Assembly (NCBI GenBank): GCA_037444725.1
Contig: JBBILW010000006.1
Coordinates: 1-27,633, forward strand
DNA from: CAIKKG01 sp037444725
Lineage (GTDB): Bacteria > Patescibacteriota > Minisyncoccia > UBA6257 > GWB1-50-10
DNA length: 27,633 bases
Direction of reading: 5' to 3'
The position numbers were made by a program, and so were the translations under genes. The notes beneath the pieces were generated by a model. That model searched no databases and had not been told where the DNA came from. It saw only the letters and a program-made list of their open reading frames with translations. This document shows, piece by piece, positions 16,028-22,057 of the stretch (position 1 is its first letter; every line of letters starts with the position of its first letter).

Positions 16028-16064
16028 CAAAAATAAAAAACCCGCACAGCGCATGCCGTGCGGG
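16028..16064 (-). terminator. Terminator after the phage-type zinc-finger gene
   Basis: CCCGCAC (16041-16047) pairs with GTGCGGG (16058-16064), followed on the minus strand by TTTTTTATTTTT. It lies 4 nt past the stop codon. Confidence 0.85.
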
Positions 16065-16068
16065 ATAA

Positions 16069-16518
16069 TCAGAACGGAGGAGCGTCGTTGCGAGGCGTTC
16101 CCTCCCGCTCCTCCTCCTTCTTCTTCCGATTCTCGCGGAGAGCTCCCGGGATCGAAATCCCGTAAGGTCCCGTGATAAGCGAAGTGTAATCGCGGATAGC
16201 CCTTCGCGGAACCGCGAGCGTTCCGTGATCGACTCTCCGGTGGTGCGAAGCGCACACCCAGACGACGACGAACGGAAGCCCGTAATCGACATGGTGTGCC
16301 TCGCCAAGCGGCAAGTACTCAATGACGGCCTCGCTGCGGCCTTGCGCCGCGATGCGCTCCTGAATACAGAAATAGCACGGCTCTCGCTTGATGCGGCACG
16401 AACGTCCTCTACGGAAGTTCGAAGGCGTATCGACGTGGCTGCGGAAGAGCCGCGTCACGCGATCGCGATCCTCCTTACTCCATCGCTCCCCTTCTTTCGT
16501 CATCCAATTATCGTTCAT
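16069..16518 (-). CDS. Phage-type zinc-binding HNH-like protein
   Basis: A 149-residue protein, starting at the ATG at 16518 with GGGAG 7 nt upstream; it overlaps the previous gene by 11 nt. The core is CYFC near residue 50, then AHHVDYGLPFVVVWVCASHH. This matches the small zinc-binding, HNH-like proteins common in tailed phages, whose usual signature is HHxDYxxPxxVxWxCxxCH. Here the fourth ligand position is His rather than Cys. Nuclease activity is not assured, because many such proteins keep only the zinc site. The C-terminus is Lys/Glu-rich and probably disordered. It is the only island gene translated together with an upstream gene. Confidence 0.7.
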   Translation of the reverse strand: MNDNWMTKEGERWSKEDRDRVTRLFRSHVDTPSNFRRGRSCRIKREPCYFCIQERIAAQGRSEAVIEYLPLGEAHHVDYGLPFVVVWVCASHHRRVDHGTLAVPRRAIRDYTSLITGPYGISIPGALRENRKKKEEEREGTPRNDAPPF

Positions 16519-17251
16519 AGTTGAACTCCCGTTGGATGATACGGGCGAGTTTGCCGCCGCCCGAACCATGGGAATAGATGGCAATGTGCTTTGCACCACA
16601 ATTCATACCGGCGCAAAGTCCGCAGTCAACGCATCGCACCCGACTCGTCTCGTATGGGCAGAGGATTTCGTCCCGATACAAATCGAAACCGGGCAAGAGT
16701 GCGCGAAACGTACGCCAGCCGCTCGCATGCGCCGCATGGTACTGCTCGCGCGTCTCGACGCTTGCCATGAGGATTCGCTTGAACCGTTGATCGCACTTCG
16801 CCCACGCATGCGTGTAGCCGGTCCACCGCGGAACTTTCTCGAGAAGCGTTGCCCATGCTTCGTAAGGAACTGCCGCCGGATCGCCGAATGCACCAATGCG
16901 CACCGGTTTTCCCGCAACGGAGGAGGCCGCTTCGTGCAATGAGGTAACGTCGTATTTGTGCTTGTTTTCGCCAAGCCGGAATGCAAGAAAACGCACGTAG
17001 CACGTACGCGTCTTGTAGGGTCCCGCGAGCGGGCAATCACCGCAGATATCGCGCTCGCGCGGCGTCCCGTACGCTCTCGTCGGATTCCATTTCTGGCTGA
17101 TAATCGACGCCTGCACCTTGGGTCCCGTTTTTCCGTTCGCGGTCTTGAGGTCGATGCCGGTCAGCACCACTTGAATCGGTTTCCCGGTAAAAAGCGACGC
17201 GCCTCGCCAGACAATGGCGGACTTCGCTTTACTTATGAACTTGTGGTCCAT
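16508..17251 (-). CDS. Phage-type conserved protein with cysteine clusters
   Basis: A 247-residue protein of unknown function. I chose the ATG at 17251 because GGAAGGAG lies 5 nt upstream; an in-frame start at 17305 lies upstream of the promoter. Segments such as CGDCPLAG, VRIGAFGDPAAVP, WTGYTHAW, ILMASVETREQ, GWRTFR and the C-terminal C-x(9)-C-x2-C-x2-C run followed by IAIYSHG look like a conserved protein I associate with phage and plasmid genomes. At least seven cysteines suggest metal or iron-sulfur binding, but no activity can be assigned. It overlaps the HNH-like gene by 11 nt, so the two may work together. Confidence 0.65.
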   Translation of the reverse strand: MDHKFISKAKSAIVWRGASLFTGKPIQVVLTGIDLKTANGKTGPKVQASIISQKWNPTRAYGTPRERDICGDCPLAGPYKTRTCYVRFLAFRLGENKHKYDVTSLHEAASSVAGKPVRIGAFGDPAAVPYEAWATLLEKVPRWTGYTHAWAKCDQRFKRILMASVETREQYHAAHASGWRTFRALLPGFDLYRDEILCPYETSRVRCVDCGLCAGMNCGAKHIAIYSHGSGGGKLARIIQREFNYER

Positions 17252-17288
17252 CGAAACTCCTTCCCGAAAGTTGTTAATGTACTCACCT

Positions 17289-17296
17289 GTTATAGC
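17289..17296 (-). promoter_or_regulatory. Extended -10 promoter for the phage-type gene pair
   Basis: TGC then TATAAC (hexamer 17289-17294). The -35 position is filled by the T-run of the preceding terminator (TTTTTA), so it is weak. This is the one island promoter with an extended -10 instead of a TTGAC-like -35. Confidence 0.5.
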
Positions 17297-17311
17297 ACCG
17301 AACATTCTAAA

Positions 17312-17343
17312 TAAAAAGCCCGTGCGCGCGTGACGTGCACGGG
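17312..17343 (-). terminator. Terminator after the 51-residue membrane protein
   Basis: CCCGTGC (17319-17325) pairs with GCACGGG (17337-17343), followed by TTTTTAT on the minus strand. It begins 9 nt past the stop codon. Confidence 0.8.
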
Positions 17344-17352
17344 GAGTGAGAG

Positions 17353-17508
17353 TTATTCGTCAGGCGGCCGTTCGCCGCGCTGCGAAGAAAAAAACTTGAT
17401 GATGGTTGAGGCGCCGAATTCGCACATCTTTGCTGCGGTGACGATTGCTGCGAAAAGGAAGAAGATGGTGAACGTCACGCCCAGCGCCGCCCCGAATCTC
17501 TCGAACAC
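17353..17508 (-). CDS. Small single-pass membrane protein, 51 residues
   Basis: A GTG start at 17508 with AGGAGG 4 nt upstream opens a 51-codon frame ending in TAA at 17353. The product begins FERFGAALGVTFTIFFLFA, has one hydrophobic helix (about residues 6-26) with a Cys just after it, and a polar tail ending GERPPDE. No family is recognised. The gene is supported by its position: a TTGACG-17-TGTAAT promoter upstream, a Shine-Dalgarno sequence, and a terminator right after the stop, exactly as in neighbouring cassettes. It is short enough to be missed by gene callers. Confidence 0.7.
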   Translation of the reverse strand: MFERFGAALGVTFTIFFLFAAIVTAAKMCEFGASTIIKFFSSQRGERPPDE

Positions 17509-17555
17509 AATTCCTCCTCAGGAATCGTTGTGTGGTGATTTCAAAGAACATATGC

Positions 17556-17584
17556 ATTACAGCAAACAAACCTCAACGCGTCAA
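17556..17584 (-). promoter_or_regulatory. Promoter for the 51-residue membrane protein
   Basis: TTGACG (17579-17584), 17-bp spacer, TGTAAT (17556-17561), with a leader of about 40 nt to the GTG at 17508. Confidence 0.65.
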
Positions 17585-17590
17585 CGAACA

Positions 17591-17631
17591 AAAAAGAGGC
17601 CTGGCATGCGCGGCAAACGCGTGCGGGCCTC
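17591..17631 (-). terminator. Long hairpin terminator
   Basis: GAGGCC (17596-17601) with GGCCTC (17626-17631) plus an inner GCATGCG/CGCGTGC stem (17604-17610 with 17618-17624), followed by TTTTTTG on the minus strand. It terminates the 17640-18341 gene. Confidence 0.85.
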
Positions 17632-17639
17632 AGATAAAT

Positions 17640-18341
17640 CTATTCCTCCCTCCACTCGGGAAGCAGCTCGGGAGCCGCGAAGACGGAATGCGGAGCGCAC
17701 TTCACGTTGAGCAAACCGAATTCAAGACGGTAACTATTGTCGAGTCTCACCATGACGTTGCAGCCGCTGTCCACGTCAGCGCACACGACGTAATTATGAG
17801 CATACATGATATCGCCCTGCTTCCTGTTGAGTGCCTGCATGGCAAAAATCGCTATGCGGGCGGTGGGAAGCACCTCATTGCTGCGAAGCGTGCGCAGCTG
17901 CTCTACGAGCGACAGCCGCGGGTGCCGCGGAAGAACATGCTTGCGCATGAGACGCCACCGAAACTCCATTCCCACCTCGCATGCAAACTTGCGATTACGA
18001 TACCAGTGGTCGCGCGGAAAACGATTGAGAATATCCATCTCCCGCAGCCGATTCAAGGAAAATTGGGGCACGGGGATGAGCACCCAGTTGCCGTCGGCGC
18101 ACGCGCGAAGCGTCGTATCGCTCCACGGTACCCGCTTCAACGATGCACGCTCCGCATGCGTAAGACGGAGACCGAGGCACCACGGAAAATCGTCGGGCGT
18201 GAAGATATCCCGCCCCATGATGCTCTTTGCGCGCTGAAGTGTAGTGAAGCCGTGGCGCCGGTCGTACGCGAGCTTCATGTTGTATGCGAGAACGAGTACG
18301 AAAACTGCGATGCCCACCACATCGAAAACGAGGTAGTTCAC
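17640..18341 (-). CDS. Membrane-anchored protein, paralogue A
   Basis: A 233-residue protein starting at GTG 18341, with AGGAGG 7 nt upstream. Residues 4-22 form one hydrophobic anchor; the remainder is polar and probably cytoplasmic. No known family is recognised. It shares order and short motifs with the next gene (18468-19289): IMGRD (41-45) against IMGKN, a VLIPVP/VGVLPIS segment, and a beta-rich C-terminal block (ARIAIFAMQAL against AQVMVYAIAI, then C-A/T-D-x-D-like and LEFG/ITLG). I infer two diverged duplicates. Both transcripts also carry TTAACAA at the same place downstream of the -10. Confidence 0.65.
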   Translation of the reverse strand: MNYLVFDVVGIAVFVLVLAYNMKLAYDRRHGFTTLQRAKSIMGRDIFTPDDFPWCLGLRLTHAERASLKRVPWSDTTLRACADGNWVLIPVPQFSLNRLREMDILNRFPRDHWYRNRKFACEVGMEFRWRLMRKHVLPRHPRLSLVEQLRTLRSNEVLPTARIAIFAMQALNRKQGDIMYAHNYVVCADVDSGCNVMVRLDNSYRLEFGLLNVKCAPHSVFAAPELLPEWREE

Positions 18342-18389
18342 GTGTGCTCCTCCTATTCGGTGGAATAGTCTTTGTTAAGGTACGCGATG

Positions 18390-18418
18390 ACATTACCCTC
18401 AAATCGCGTTCGCGTCAA
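18390..18418 (-). promoter_or_regulatory. Promoter for membrane paralogue A
   Basis: TTGACG (18413-18418), 17-bp spacer, TAATGT (18390-18395). A TTAACAA heptamer follows at 18372-18378. Confidence 0.6.
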
Positions 18419-18420
18419 AA

Positions 18421-18450
18421 CAAAAACCCGCACGCGATTGAACGTGCGGG
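18421..18450 (-). terminator. Terminator after membrane paralogue B
   Basis: CCCGCACG (18427-18434) pairs with CGTGCGGG (18443-18450), followed by TTTTTGTTTT on the minus strand. Confidence 0.88.
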
Positions 18451-18467
18451 AAATACGGACCGGAAAA

Positions 18468-19289
18468 CTAGCCGTGCGCCTCTTGCACCTCGTCACGAAC
18501 GAGGCTGAGATGCCGCCGACCATTCTTCTCGGCGACAAGCTCGGCGATGCGGGAATCCCCGAGCGTGATGAAGCCGGAACTCCCGACGCTCACGGTGACG
18601 TAGCCGCCCTCGACACGGGTATCGGTGCAGTGGATTGTCTTGCCTTTGTAAAGCCACTCCTTGGTGACAAGAACGTGAATCGCAATCGCGTACACCATGA
18701 CCTGCGCCGAAAACGGTACTACGCCGTCATCAGGCAGCGAGAGTGGCACGAGGTGCCACTTCACAAAACCCGTGTCGCGTGCGAACGGAAGTGCGTCGAA
18801 CCACAGCCCGTCGAAGTCGCCGCGCGTACGAGCGAAGAGCCAGGGGGCAACTCCGCGCATCTCGTAAATGGAAATCGGCAGGACGCCGACCGCCATGTGG
18901 GTCTTGCGCTTCGCATACAGCGTCTTTTCGTCGAAGAAGAGCTCGCGGCAGAGAGCCTCAAAGGTCGGCTGCCTCGGGAAACTAAACCCAAGCTTGTTCA
19001 GCCCATCCTCGGACCCATGGAAATTCTTTCCCATGATGTCCTGCACGCGCACCTCGGCGAGCAGCTCCTCGAGCTCCACCGACCTCCGCGAGAATCGGCG
19101 GTTGAGACGAACGAGCCACACGCACACGAGAAGGTGTCCGAGATACTCAGTGAAAAGCGCAGCAAAGAGTATGAGGAACGCACCGACGAGTGCGGCAACC
19201 GCATACTTCTCCTCGCCCCAAAAAAGTAGCGGAGCAAAGATTACGAACGCAAGCCCACCCAGTACGTTGCAACGCGTATTCCACGACAT
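18468..19289 (-). CDS. Membrane-anchored protein, paralogue B
   Basis: A 273-residue protein; the ATG at 19289 is chosen because AGGAGG lies 6 nt upstream, whereas earlier in-frame starts have no such site. Two hydrophobic segments (about 8-24 and 28-62) form a hairpin anchor, followed by a basic stretch RLNRRFSRR. The soluble part starts with VQDIMGKNF (84-90) and ends in a beta-rich region around residues 180-240. It is the diverged paralogue of the 17640-18341 gene. No enzyme motif is visible. The extracellular loop is minimal, so the bulk of the protein should be cytoplasmic. Confidence 0.65.
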   Translation of the reverse strand: MSWNTRCNVLGGLAFVIFAPLLFWGEEKYAVAALVGAFLILFAALFTEYLGHLLVCVWLVRLNRRFSRRSVELEELLAEVRVQDIMGKNFHGSEDGLNKLGFSFPRQPTFEALCRELFFDEKTLYAKRKTHMAVGVLPISIYEMRGVAPWLFARTRGDFDGLWFDALPFARDTGFVKWHLVPLSLPDDGVVPFSAQVMVYAIAIHVLVTKEWLYKGKTIHCTDTRVEGGYVTVSVGSSGFITLGDSRIAELVAEKNGRRHLSLVRDEVQEAHG

Positions 19290-19339
19290 GCCGTACCTCC
19301 TCGCAGCGGTGAACTTCATGTTGTTAACGAGCGTTATTG

Positions 19340-19368
19340 AGTAGACCACCAAACGGCCTGTTCGTCAA
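19340..19368 (-). promoter_or_regulatory. Promoter for membrane paralogue B
   Basis: TTGACG (19363-19368), 17-bp spacer, TCTACT (19340-19345). TTAACAA lies at 19321-19327. Confidence 0.6.
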
Positions 19369-19402
19369 TAAAAAGACCCCTGCGTGGATTCACACAGGGG
19401 TC
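19369..19402 (-). terminator. Terminator after the double four-cysteine-domain gene
   Basis: GACCCCTG (19375-19382) pairs with CAGGGGTC (19395-19402), with an inner GTG/CAC; TTTTTAT follows on the minus strand. The -35 of the next cassette begins immediately after. Confidence 0.85.
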
Positions 19403-19406
19403 GGAA

Positions 19407-20318
19407 CTACATCTCCGGCGGGTACGACACGAAACACGTGCCGTACATCTTCTTCGTGACGTCCCTCGGGATGTCAGCGTTGCTCGGGTTGTAACCGAGC
19501 GCGGACAGGCCGGAGCCGTAGCAGTCGCAGAAGCCGGACTTCCTGCGCTCGTACGTCTTCGCGAACTCAGGAAACATCGCCCCGCGGTCTTGCTCGCACG
19601 CGTGGAGGAATTGCGCATCCTCTGCCTCCCCCTTCTTGGTGAGCCGCGTGCCGTAGCACGCAGACGCCTGCGATCGCCACGCCGTGTTGAACTCCTCCGC
19701 AGTCGCAAGGAAGTCCATCGGTTGCCCGAGATTTTTCGACGCGCACGCGCAGTAGTCCTCGATGCGCATCGGGTTCACCGAAGGCAGCAGGGCCATGAAG
19801 TGACGGACGCACGTCTTCTTGCCCTCCTGCGGCGGCTCGGAAGCCGCCTTGGGAAGCTCGTTCGTCTGCCACTCGCCGGCATCCGGCTTGACGGCGGAAG
19901 GAGCGGCGAGCATCTTCTGCTCGTACTTCTTCGCAGGCTCCGCCGGCTTCTTCTGCGGCTTCTTGTTTGCCGGCGGCGTGACGTTCTTCTTCTGCGGCAC
20001 GGACGGCTTCGGCTCCTCGGCGACGGGCGTTGCGCCCACGCTGTTTGTCGAAGCGAGCGGCACCAACCTCTCCATCGTCTTGCCCCACTTCGCGTTGCGA
20101 ACCTCCTCGCATGCGGCGACGCAGTGAGCCTGGCAGTCGGAATCCGACTTCGGCCTCAGTCTCGGCTCCGGCACGTCCTTCATGACCGACAGCCTGAGCT
20201 CGTCCTCGAGGGCCCAGTGGTAGAGCATCCTGCCCCCCTTCACGAGGAGCGCGAGGAGCACCGCGGCGGCGAAGAGAACCAGCAGAAACGCGAGCAGCCT
20301 CTTGATGAGGGTCTTCAT
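19407..20318 (-). CDS. Membrane-anchored protein with two four-cysteine domains
   Basis: A 303-residue protein with GGGAGG 6 nt before its ATG. Residues 8-27 are one membrane segment. A short cysteine cluster (C62, C66, C70) follows, then a Lys/Pro/Ala-rich spacer (100-165) like those crossing a cell wall. The C-terminal half holds two copies of a domain with the pattern C-x-[YF]CxC-C: C170, C190, C192, C221 and C241, C264, C266, C295. In each copy the last gap is 28 residues. The same domain forms the bulk of the products at 20466 and 21352. I infer an extracytoplasmic, disulfide-stabilised protein; the function is unknown. Confidence 0.75.
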   Translation of the reverse strand: MKTLIKRLLAFLLVLFAAAVLLALLVKGGRMLYHWALEDELRLSVMKDVPEPRLRPKSDSDCQAHCVAACEEVRNAKWGKTMERLVPLASTNSVGATPVAEEPKPSVPQKKNVTPPANKKPQKKPAEPAKKYEQKMLAAPSAVKPDAGEWQTNELPKAASEPPQEGKKTCVRHFMALLPSVNPMRIEDYCACASKNLGQPMDFLATAEEFNTAWRSQASACYGTRLTKKGEAEDAQFLHACEQDRGAMFPEFAKTYERRKSGFCDCYGSGLSALGYNPSNADIPRDVTKKMYGTCFVSYPPEM

Positions 20319-20378
20319 GAAGCACCTCCCTTTCTTTCGTGTGTAGTTCGTTAACTTCCAGTTAAAAAAGCTGGATAC

Positions 20379-20407
20379 AATATACCGTTTTTTAGAATTA
20401 TTGTCAA
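20379..20407 (-). promoter_or_regulatory. Promoter for the double four-cysteine-domain gene
   Basis: TTGACA (20402-20407), 17-bp spacer, TATATT (20379-20384), followed by a leader of about 55 nt. Confidence 0.8.
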
Positions 20408-20420
20408 TTATTTATTTGAA

Positions 20421-20457
20421 ATAAAAACCCCCGGACGCAAGAGTTGCGTGGGGGGGT
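20421..20457 (-). terminator. Terminator after the short four-cysteine protein
   Basis: ACCCCC (20427-20432) with GGGGGT (20452-20457) and inner ACGCAA (20435-20440) with TTGCGT (20444-20449); TTTTTAT follows on the minus strand. Confidence 0.85.
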
Positions 20458-20465
20458 GGGTACCG

Positions 20466-20729
20466 CTACTTGTCGCTGCACTCCGTGACGTGCGAGCGGT
20501 ACCGGATCTTGAACGTGGCCGGCGTCGGACGCGGATTGTCCCGCTCCATGTGGTTCACGATGCACGTGCAGAACCGATGCGCATGCCGCTCCCCCGCCGG
20601 CGTTTGGGGCATCTGCGACGTGACGCTCTGCACGCACTTGTCAAGCTCCGCCGACTTCAGGTGCATCGGCCAAGCAGCGTTGGCGAGGACTGGCGCAAGA
20701 AGCGAAACGATGACGACGAAGTGTCTCAT
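20466..20729 (-). CDS. Small secreted four-cysteine-domain protein
   Basis: An 87-residue protein with a cleavable signal peptide (cut likely after ANA, residue 18) and AAAGGAA before the ATG. The mature part is a single domain with C32, C54, C56 and C84: C-x21-CTC-x27-C. Alignment by eye with the lipoprotein at 21352 extends before the first Cys (AWPMHLKSAELDKC against EWPAEMKTEALQNC), which supports common origin. No function is known to me. All four cysteines lie outside the cytoplasm and could form two disulfides. Confidence 0.75.
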   Translation of the reverse strand: MRHFVVIVSLLAPVLANAAWPMHLKSAELDKCVQSVTSQMPQTPAGERHAHRFCTCIVNHMERDNPRPTPATFKIRYRSHVTECSDK

Positions 20730-20793
20730 GCTGCGTTCCTTTCAGCGATTGGGGTCGTGGGGACCCGCGTTTATGACAAAGGTCAACGTGGAA

Positions 20794-20822
20794 ATAATAA
20801 CACTTCTTTTACACAAAGTCAA
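20794..20822 (-). promoter_or_regulatory. Promoter for the short four-cysteine protein
   Basis: TTGACT (20817-20822), 17-bp spacer, TATTAT (20794-20799). The sequence just after the -10 (TTCC then CACGTTGA) recurs at the 21624 gene. Confidence 0.8.
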
Positions 20823-20848
20823 TATCTCTTTGAGTGAAACACTGCAAA

Positions 20849-20875
20849 TAAAAGGCCCCGCAAATGCTGCGGGGC
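20849..20875 (-). terminator. Terminator after the basic protein gene
   Basis: GCCCCGCA (20855-20862) pairs with TGCGGGGC (20868-20875) across 5 nt; CTTTTATTT follows on the minus strand. Confidence 0.85.
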
Positions 20876-20883
20876 TCCAAAGA

Positions 20884-21234
20884 CTACTTCTTGTTGCCAA
20901 TCTTGCGGTTGAAGAATGCGGCTTTCTTCCCCGAAAACTTCGTGAGCCGCTTCTCCTTCTCGCGCCACTCGCGCTCGTGATCCTTGGGGGACAAGAGCCC
21001 CTTGCCCTTCCGCTTCACCCGCGGACGGCGAGGCTTCAGAGCGACCTCGTTCTGTGCACGCCCCACAGCCTCCGTGTGCGTGTCGGCGAGCACGAGCGCG
21101 ATGTCCTCGGGGGTGATGGCAGGCAAATTGAACGCCGGATCTTCCGAGACGACGACGACTCGAATCCCTGACCGCGCAAGCGTCTCCTTCACCATCGAAA
21201 CCTCTTTCAACGCGAGCAACAGTGCGATTGGCAT
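20884..21234 (-). CDS. Hypothetical protein with strongly basic C-terminus
   Basis: A 116-residue protein, starting at the ATG at 21234 with GGAGAGG just upstream; a longer frame from 21273 crosses the leader and is unlikely. The N-terminal half (MPIALLLALKEVSMVKETLA, then RVVVVSEDPAFNLPAITPEDIALVLA) looks like a small alpha/beta fold. From about residue 66 it is rich in Lys and Arg (PRRPRVKRKGKG, ending FNRKIGNKK), which suggests nucleic-acid contact. No family is recognised, and it is the only clearly soluble cytoplasmic single-gene cassette in the island. Confidence 0.6.
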   Translation of the reverse strand: MPIALLLALKEVSMVKETLARSGIRVVVVSEDPAFNLPAITPEDIALVLADTHTEAVGRAQNEVALKPRRPRVKRKGKGLLSPKDHEREWREKEKRLTKFSGKKAAFFNRKIGNKK

Positions 21235-21275
21235 ATCCTCTCCGTTTCTGGAAAAGGGTGGAATGAACTGCACTT

Positions 21276-21304
21276 AATTAAGCACGAATCCGCGCGTTTG
21301 TCAT
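21276..21304 (-). promoter_or_regulatory. Promoter for the basic protein gene
   Basis: ATGACA (21299-21304), 17-bp spacer, TTAATT (21276-21281). The -10 lies in a perfect 10-bp palindrome CTTAATTAAG, a possible repressor site. Confidence 0.5.
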
Positions 21305-21311
21305 GCGCGAA

Positions 21312-21345
21312 GAAAAAAACTGCCCCGCACAAAATCGTGCGGGGC
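21312..21345 (-). terminator. Terminator after the four-cysteine lipoprotein
   Basis: GCCCCGCAC (21322-21330) pairs with GTGCGGGGC (21337-21345), followed by a T-run on the minus strand (21319-21313). Confidence 0.9.
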
Positions 21346-21351
21346 TCGCGT

Positions 21352-21624
21352 CTACCACGTGCAGCCCTTGGCGTCCTTCCTGGCCATCTGCCAGAACTCC
21401 TCCACGTTCTTGGGCGGCGAGTTCGAGTTCGAGGTCTTCTCGACGACGCAGGTGCAGTAGCGGCCCACGCGCTGCTGCCCCGCCTGGTCGAAGATCATGA
21501 CCATCTTGTTGATGGACACGGTGGCGCCGCAGTTCTGCAGCGCCTCCGTCTTCATCTCGGCGGGCCACTCCTTGTGGCACCCGGCGGCGAACAGCGCGAC
21601 AGCCATGACGAGCACGAACCTCAT
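21352..21624 (-). CDS. Four-cysteine-domain lipoprotein
   Basis: A 90-residue lipoprotein: hydrophobic signal, then lipobox AAGC with the lipidated Cys at residue 16. GGGGAGG lies 5 nt before the ATG at 21624. The mature domain has C32, C57, C59 and C88 (C-x24-CTC-x28-C), the same pattern as the 20466 product and the two C-terminal repeats of the 19407 product. A conserved acidic-aromatic pair (EEF) lies 12 to 14 residues before the last Cys, as in repeat 1 of that protein. It is presumably anchored at the outer face of the membrane. Function unknown. Confidence 0.75.
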   Translation of the reverse strand: MRFVLVMAVALFAAGCHKEWPAEMKTEALQNCGATVSINKMVMIFDQAGQQRVGRYCTCVVEKTSNSNSPPKNVEEFWQMARKDAKGCTW

Positions 21625-21698
21625 GGGGACCTCCCCTGGTTTGGATACAGCGTGAACGGCAAGTGAACTGCTCACATGTGTTTTCAACGTGCTGGAAA

Positions 21699-21727
21699 TT
21701 TATATTATAAACAACAAATATTGTCAA
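21699..21727 (-). promoter_or_regulatory. Promoter for the four-cysteine lipoprotein
   Basis: TTGACA (21722-21727), 17-bp spacer, TATAAA (21699-21704), with a leader of about 68 nt. Confidence 0.8.
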
Positions 21728-21743
21728 TGTCGTGCGGTATATA

Positions 21744-21773
21744 CAAAAACCCGCGCGCATTTCTGCGTGCGGG
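21744..21773 (-). terminator. Terminator after the small membrane protein
   Basis: A 10-bp stem (21750-21759 with 21764-21773, one G-U pair) with loop TTTC, followed by TTTTTG on the minus strand. Confidence 0.88.
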
Positions 21774-21783
21774 GGTGAAGATG

Positions 21784-21987
21784 TCATGCGACTTGCCGCT
21801 CGTGCTGGGTCCCTTGAAGCTCGGCAGGCTCATTGGCCGGCTCGGCAAACCGCAGCTTCGTGAAGTGGGCGAGGAACACCACGTAGAGGATGATGTTTAT
21901 AAGAAACGCCCACCCGCGAAAGAGGAAGTTCAGCCCGAAGAGTGCCGCGAGAAAAACGAAAATACAGATGCCTGCCTTGCAAGACAT
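21784..21987 (-). CDS. Small membrane protein, 67 residues
   Basis: GGAGG lies 4 nt before the ATG at 21987. The product has two short hydrophobic segments (about 6-22 and 26-42, with GWAFLINIILYVVFLAHF) and a polar C-terminal tail. No family is recognised. It is the first cassette of the island when read in the direction of transcription. A TATATATA stretch at 22017-22026 is the likely -10, but no TTGAC-type -35 is found at the right distance, so its promoter is the least certain of the set. Confidence 0.6.
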   Translation of the reverse strand: MSCKAGICIFVFLAALFGLNFLFRGWAFLINIILYVVFLAHFTKLRFAEPANEPAELQGTQHERQVA

Positions 21988-22057
21988 TGCGCCTCCGAAG
22001 CGGTATGGGAATGACCTATATATATGACGTCCGTGCCGAAAAAAACTTTCAGCCCCG

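Larger units (their letters stand above)
15650..22030 (-). mobile_element. Accessory island of self-contained expression cassettes
   Basis: About 6.4 kb, all on the minus strand, between the RNA methyltransferase and the membrane protein at 22058. It holds ten protein genes and two tRNA-like genes. Nine hairpin terminators separate nine transcription units, and eight of these have a recognisable -35/-10 pair with a 17-bp spacer (seven with TTGAC, one ATGACA). Genes start with good Shine-Dalgarno sites and the coding parts look richer in G+C than the flanks. Two genes are of phage type. No integrase, recombinase or direct-repeat attachment site is visible, so the boundaries and the mode of entry are inference. 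The arrangement resembles serial phage morons. Confidence 0.5.

Noticed and set aside
15887..16070. Classical integration of the island at a tRNA 3' end
   Set aside because: The tRNA-like genes lie inside the cassette series, their promoter follows an island terminator, and no duplicated tRNA 3' end was found near 22 kb.
15579..16322. 247-codon frame spanning the tRNA-like genes on the minus strand
   Set aside because: It crosses two terminators, a strong promoter and both tRNA-like genes; the composition is Arg/Ser-rich with no recognisable motif.
19590..20354. 254-codon plus-strand frame opposite the four-cysteine membrane protein
   Set aside because: It is Arg/Leu-rich with low complexity, has no Shine-Dalgarno or promoter, and lies wholly antisense to a well-supported gene; high G+C alone explains it.
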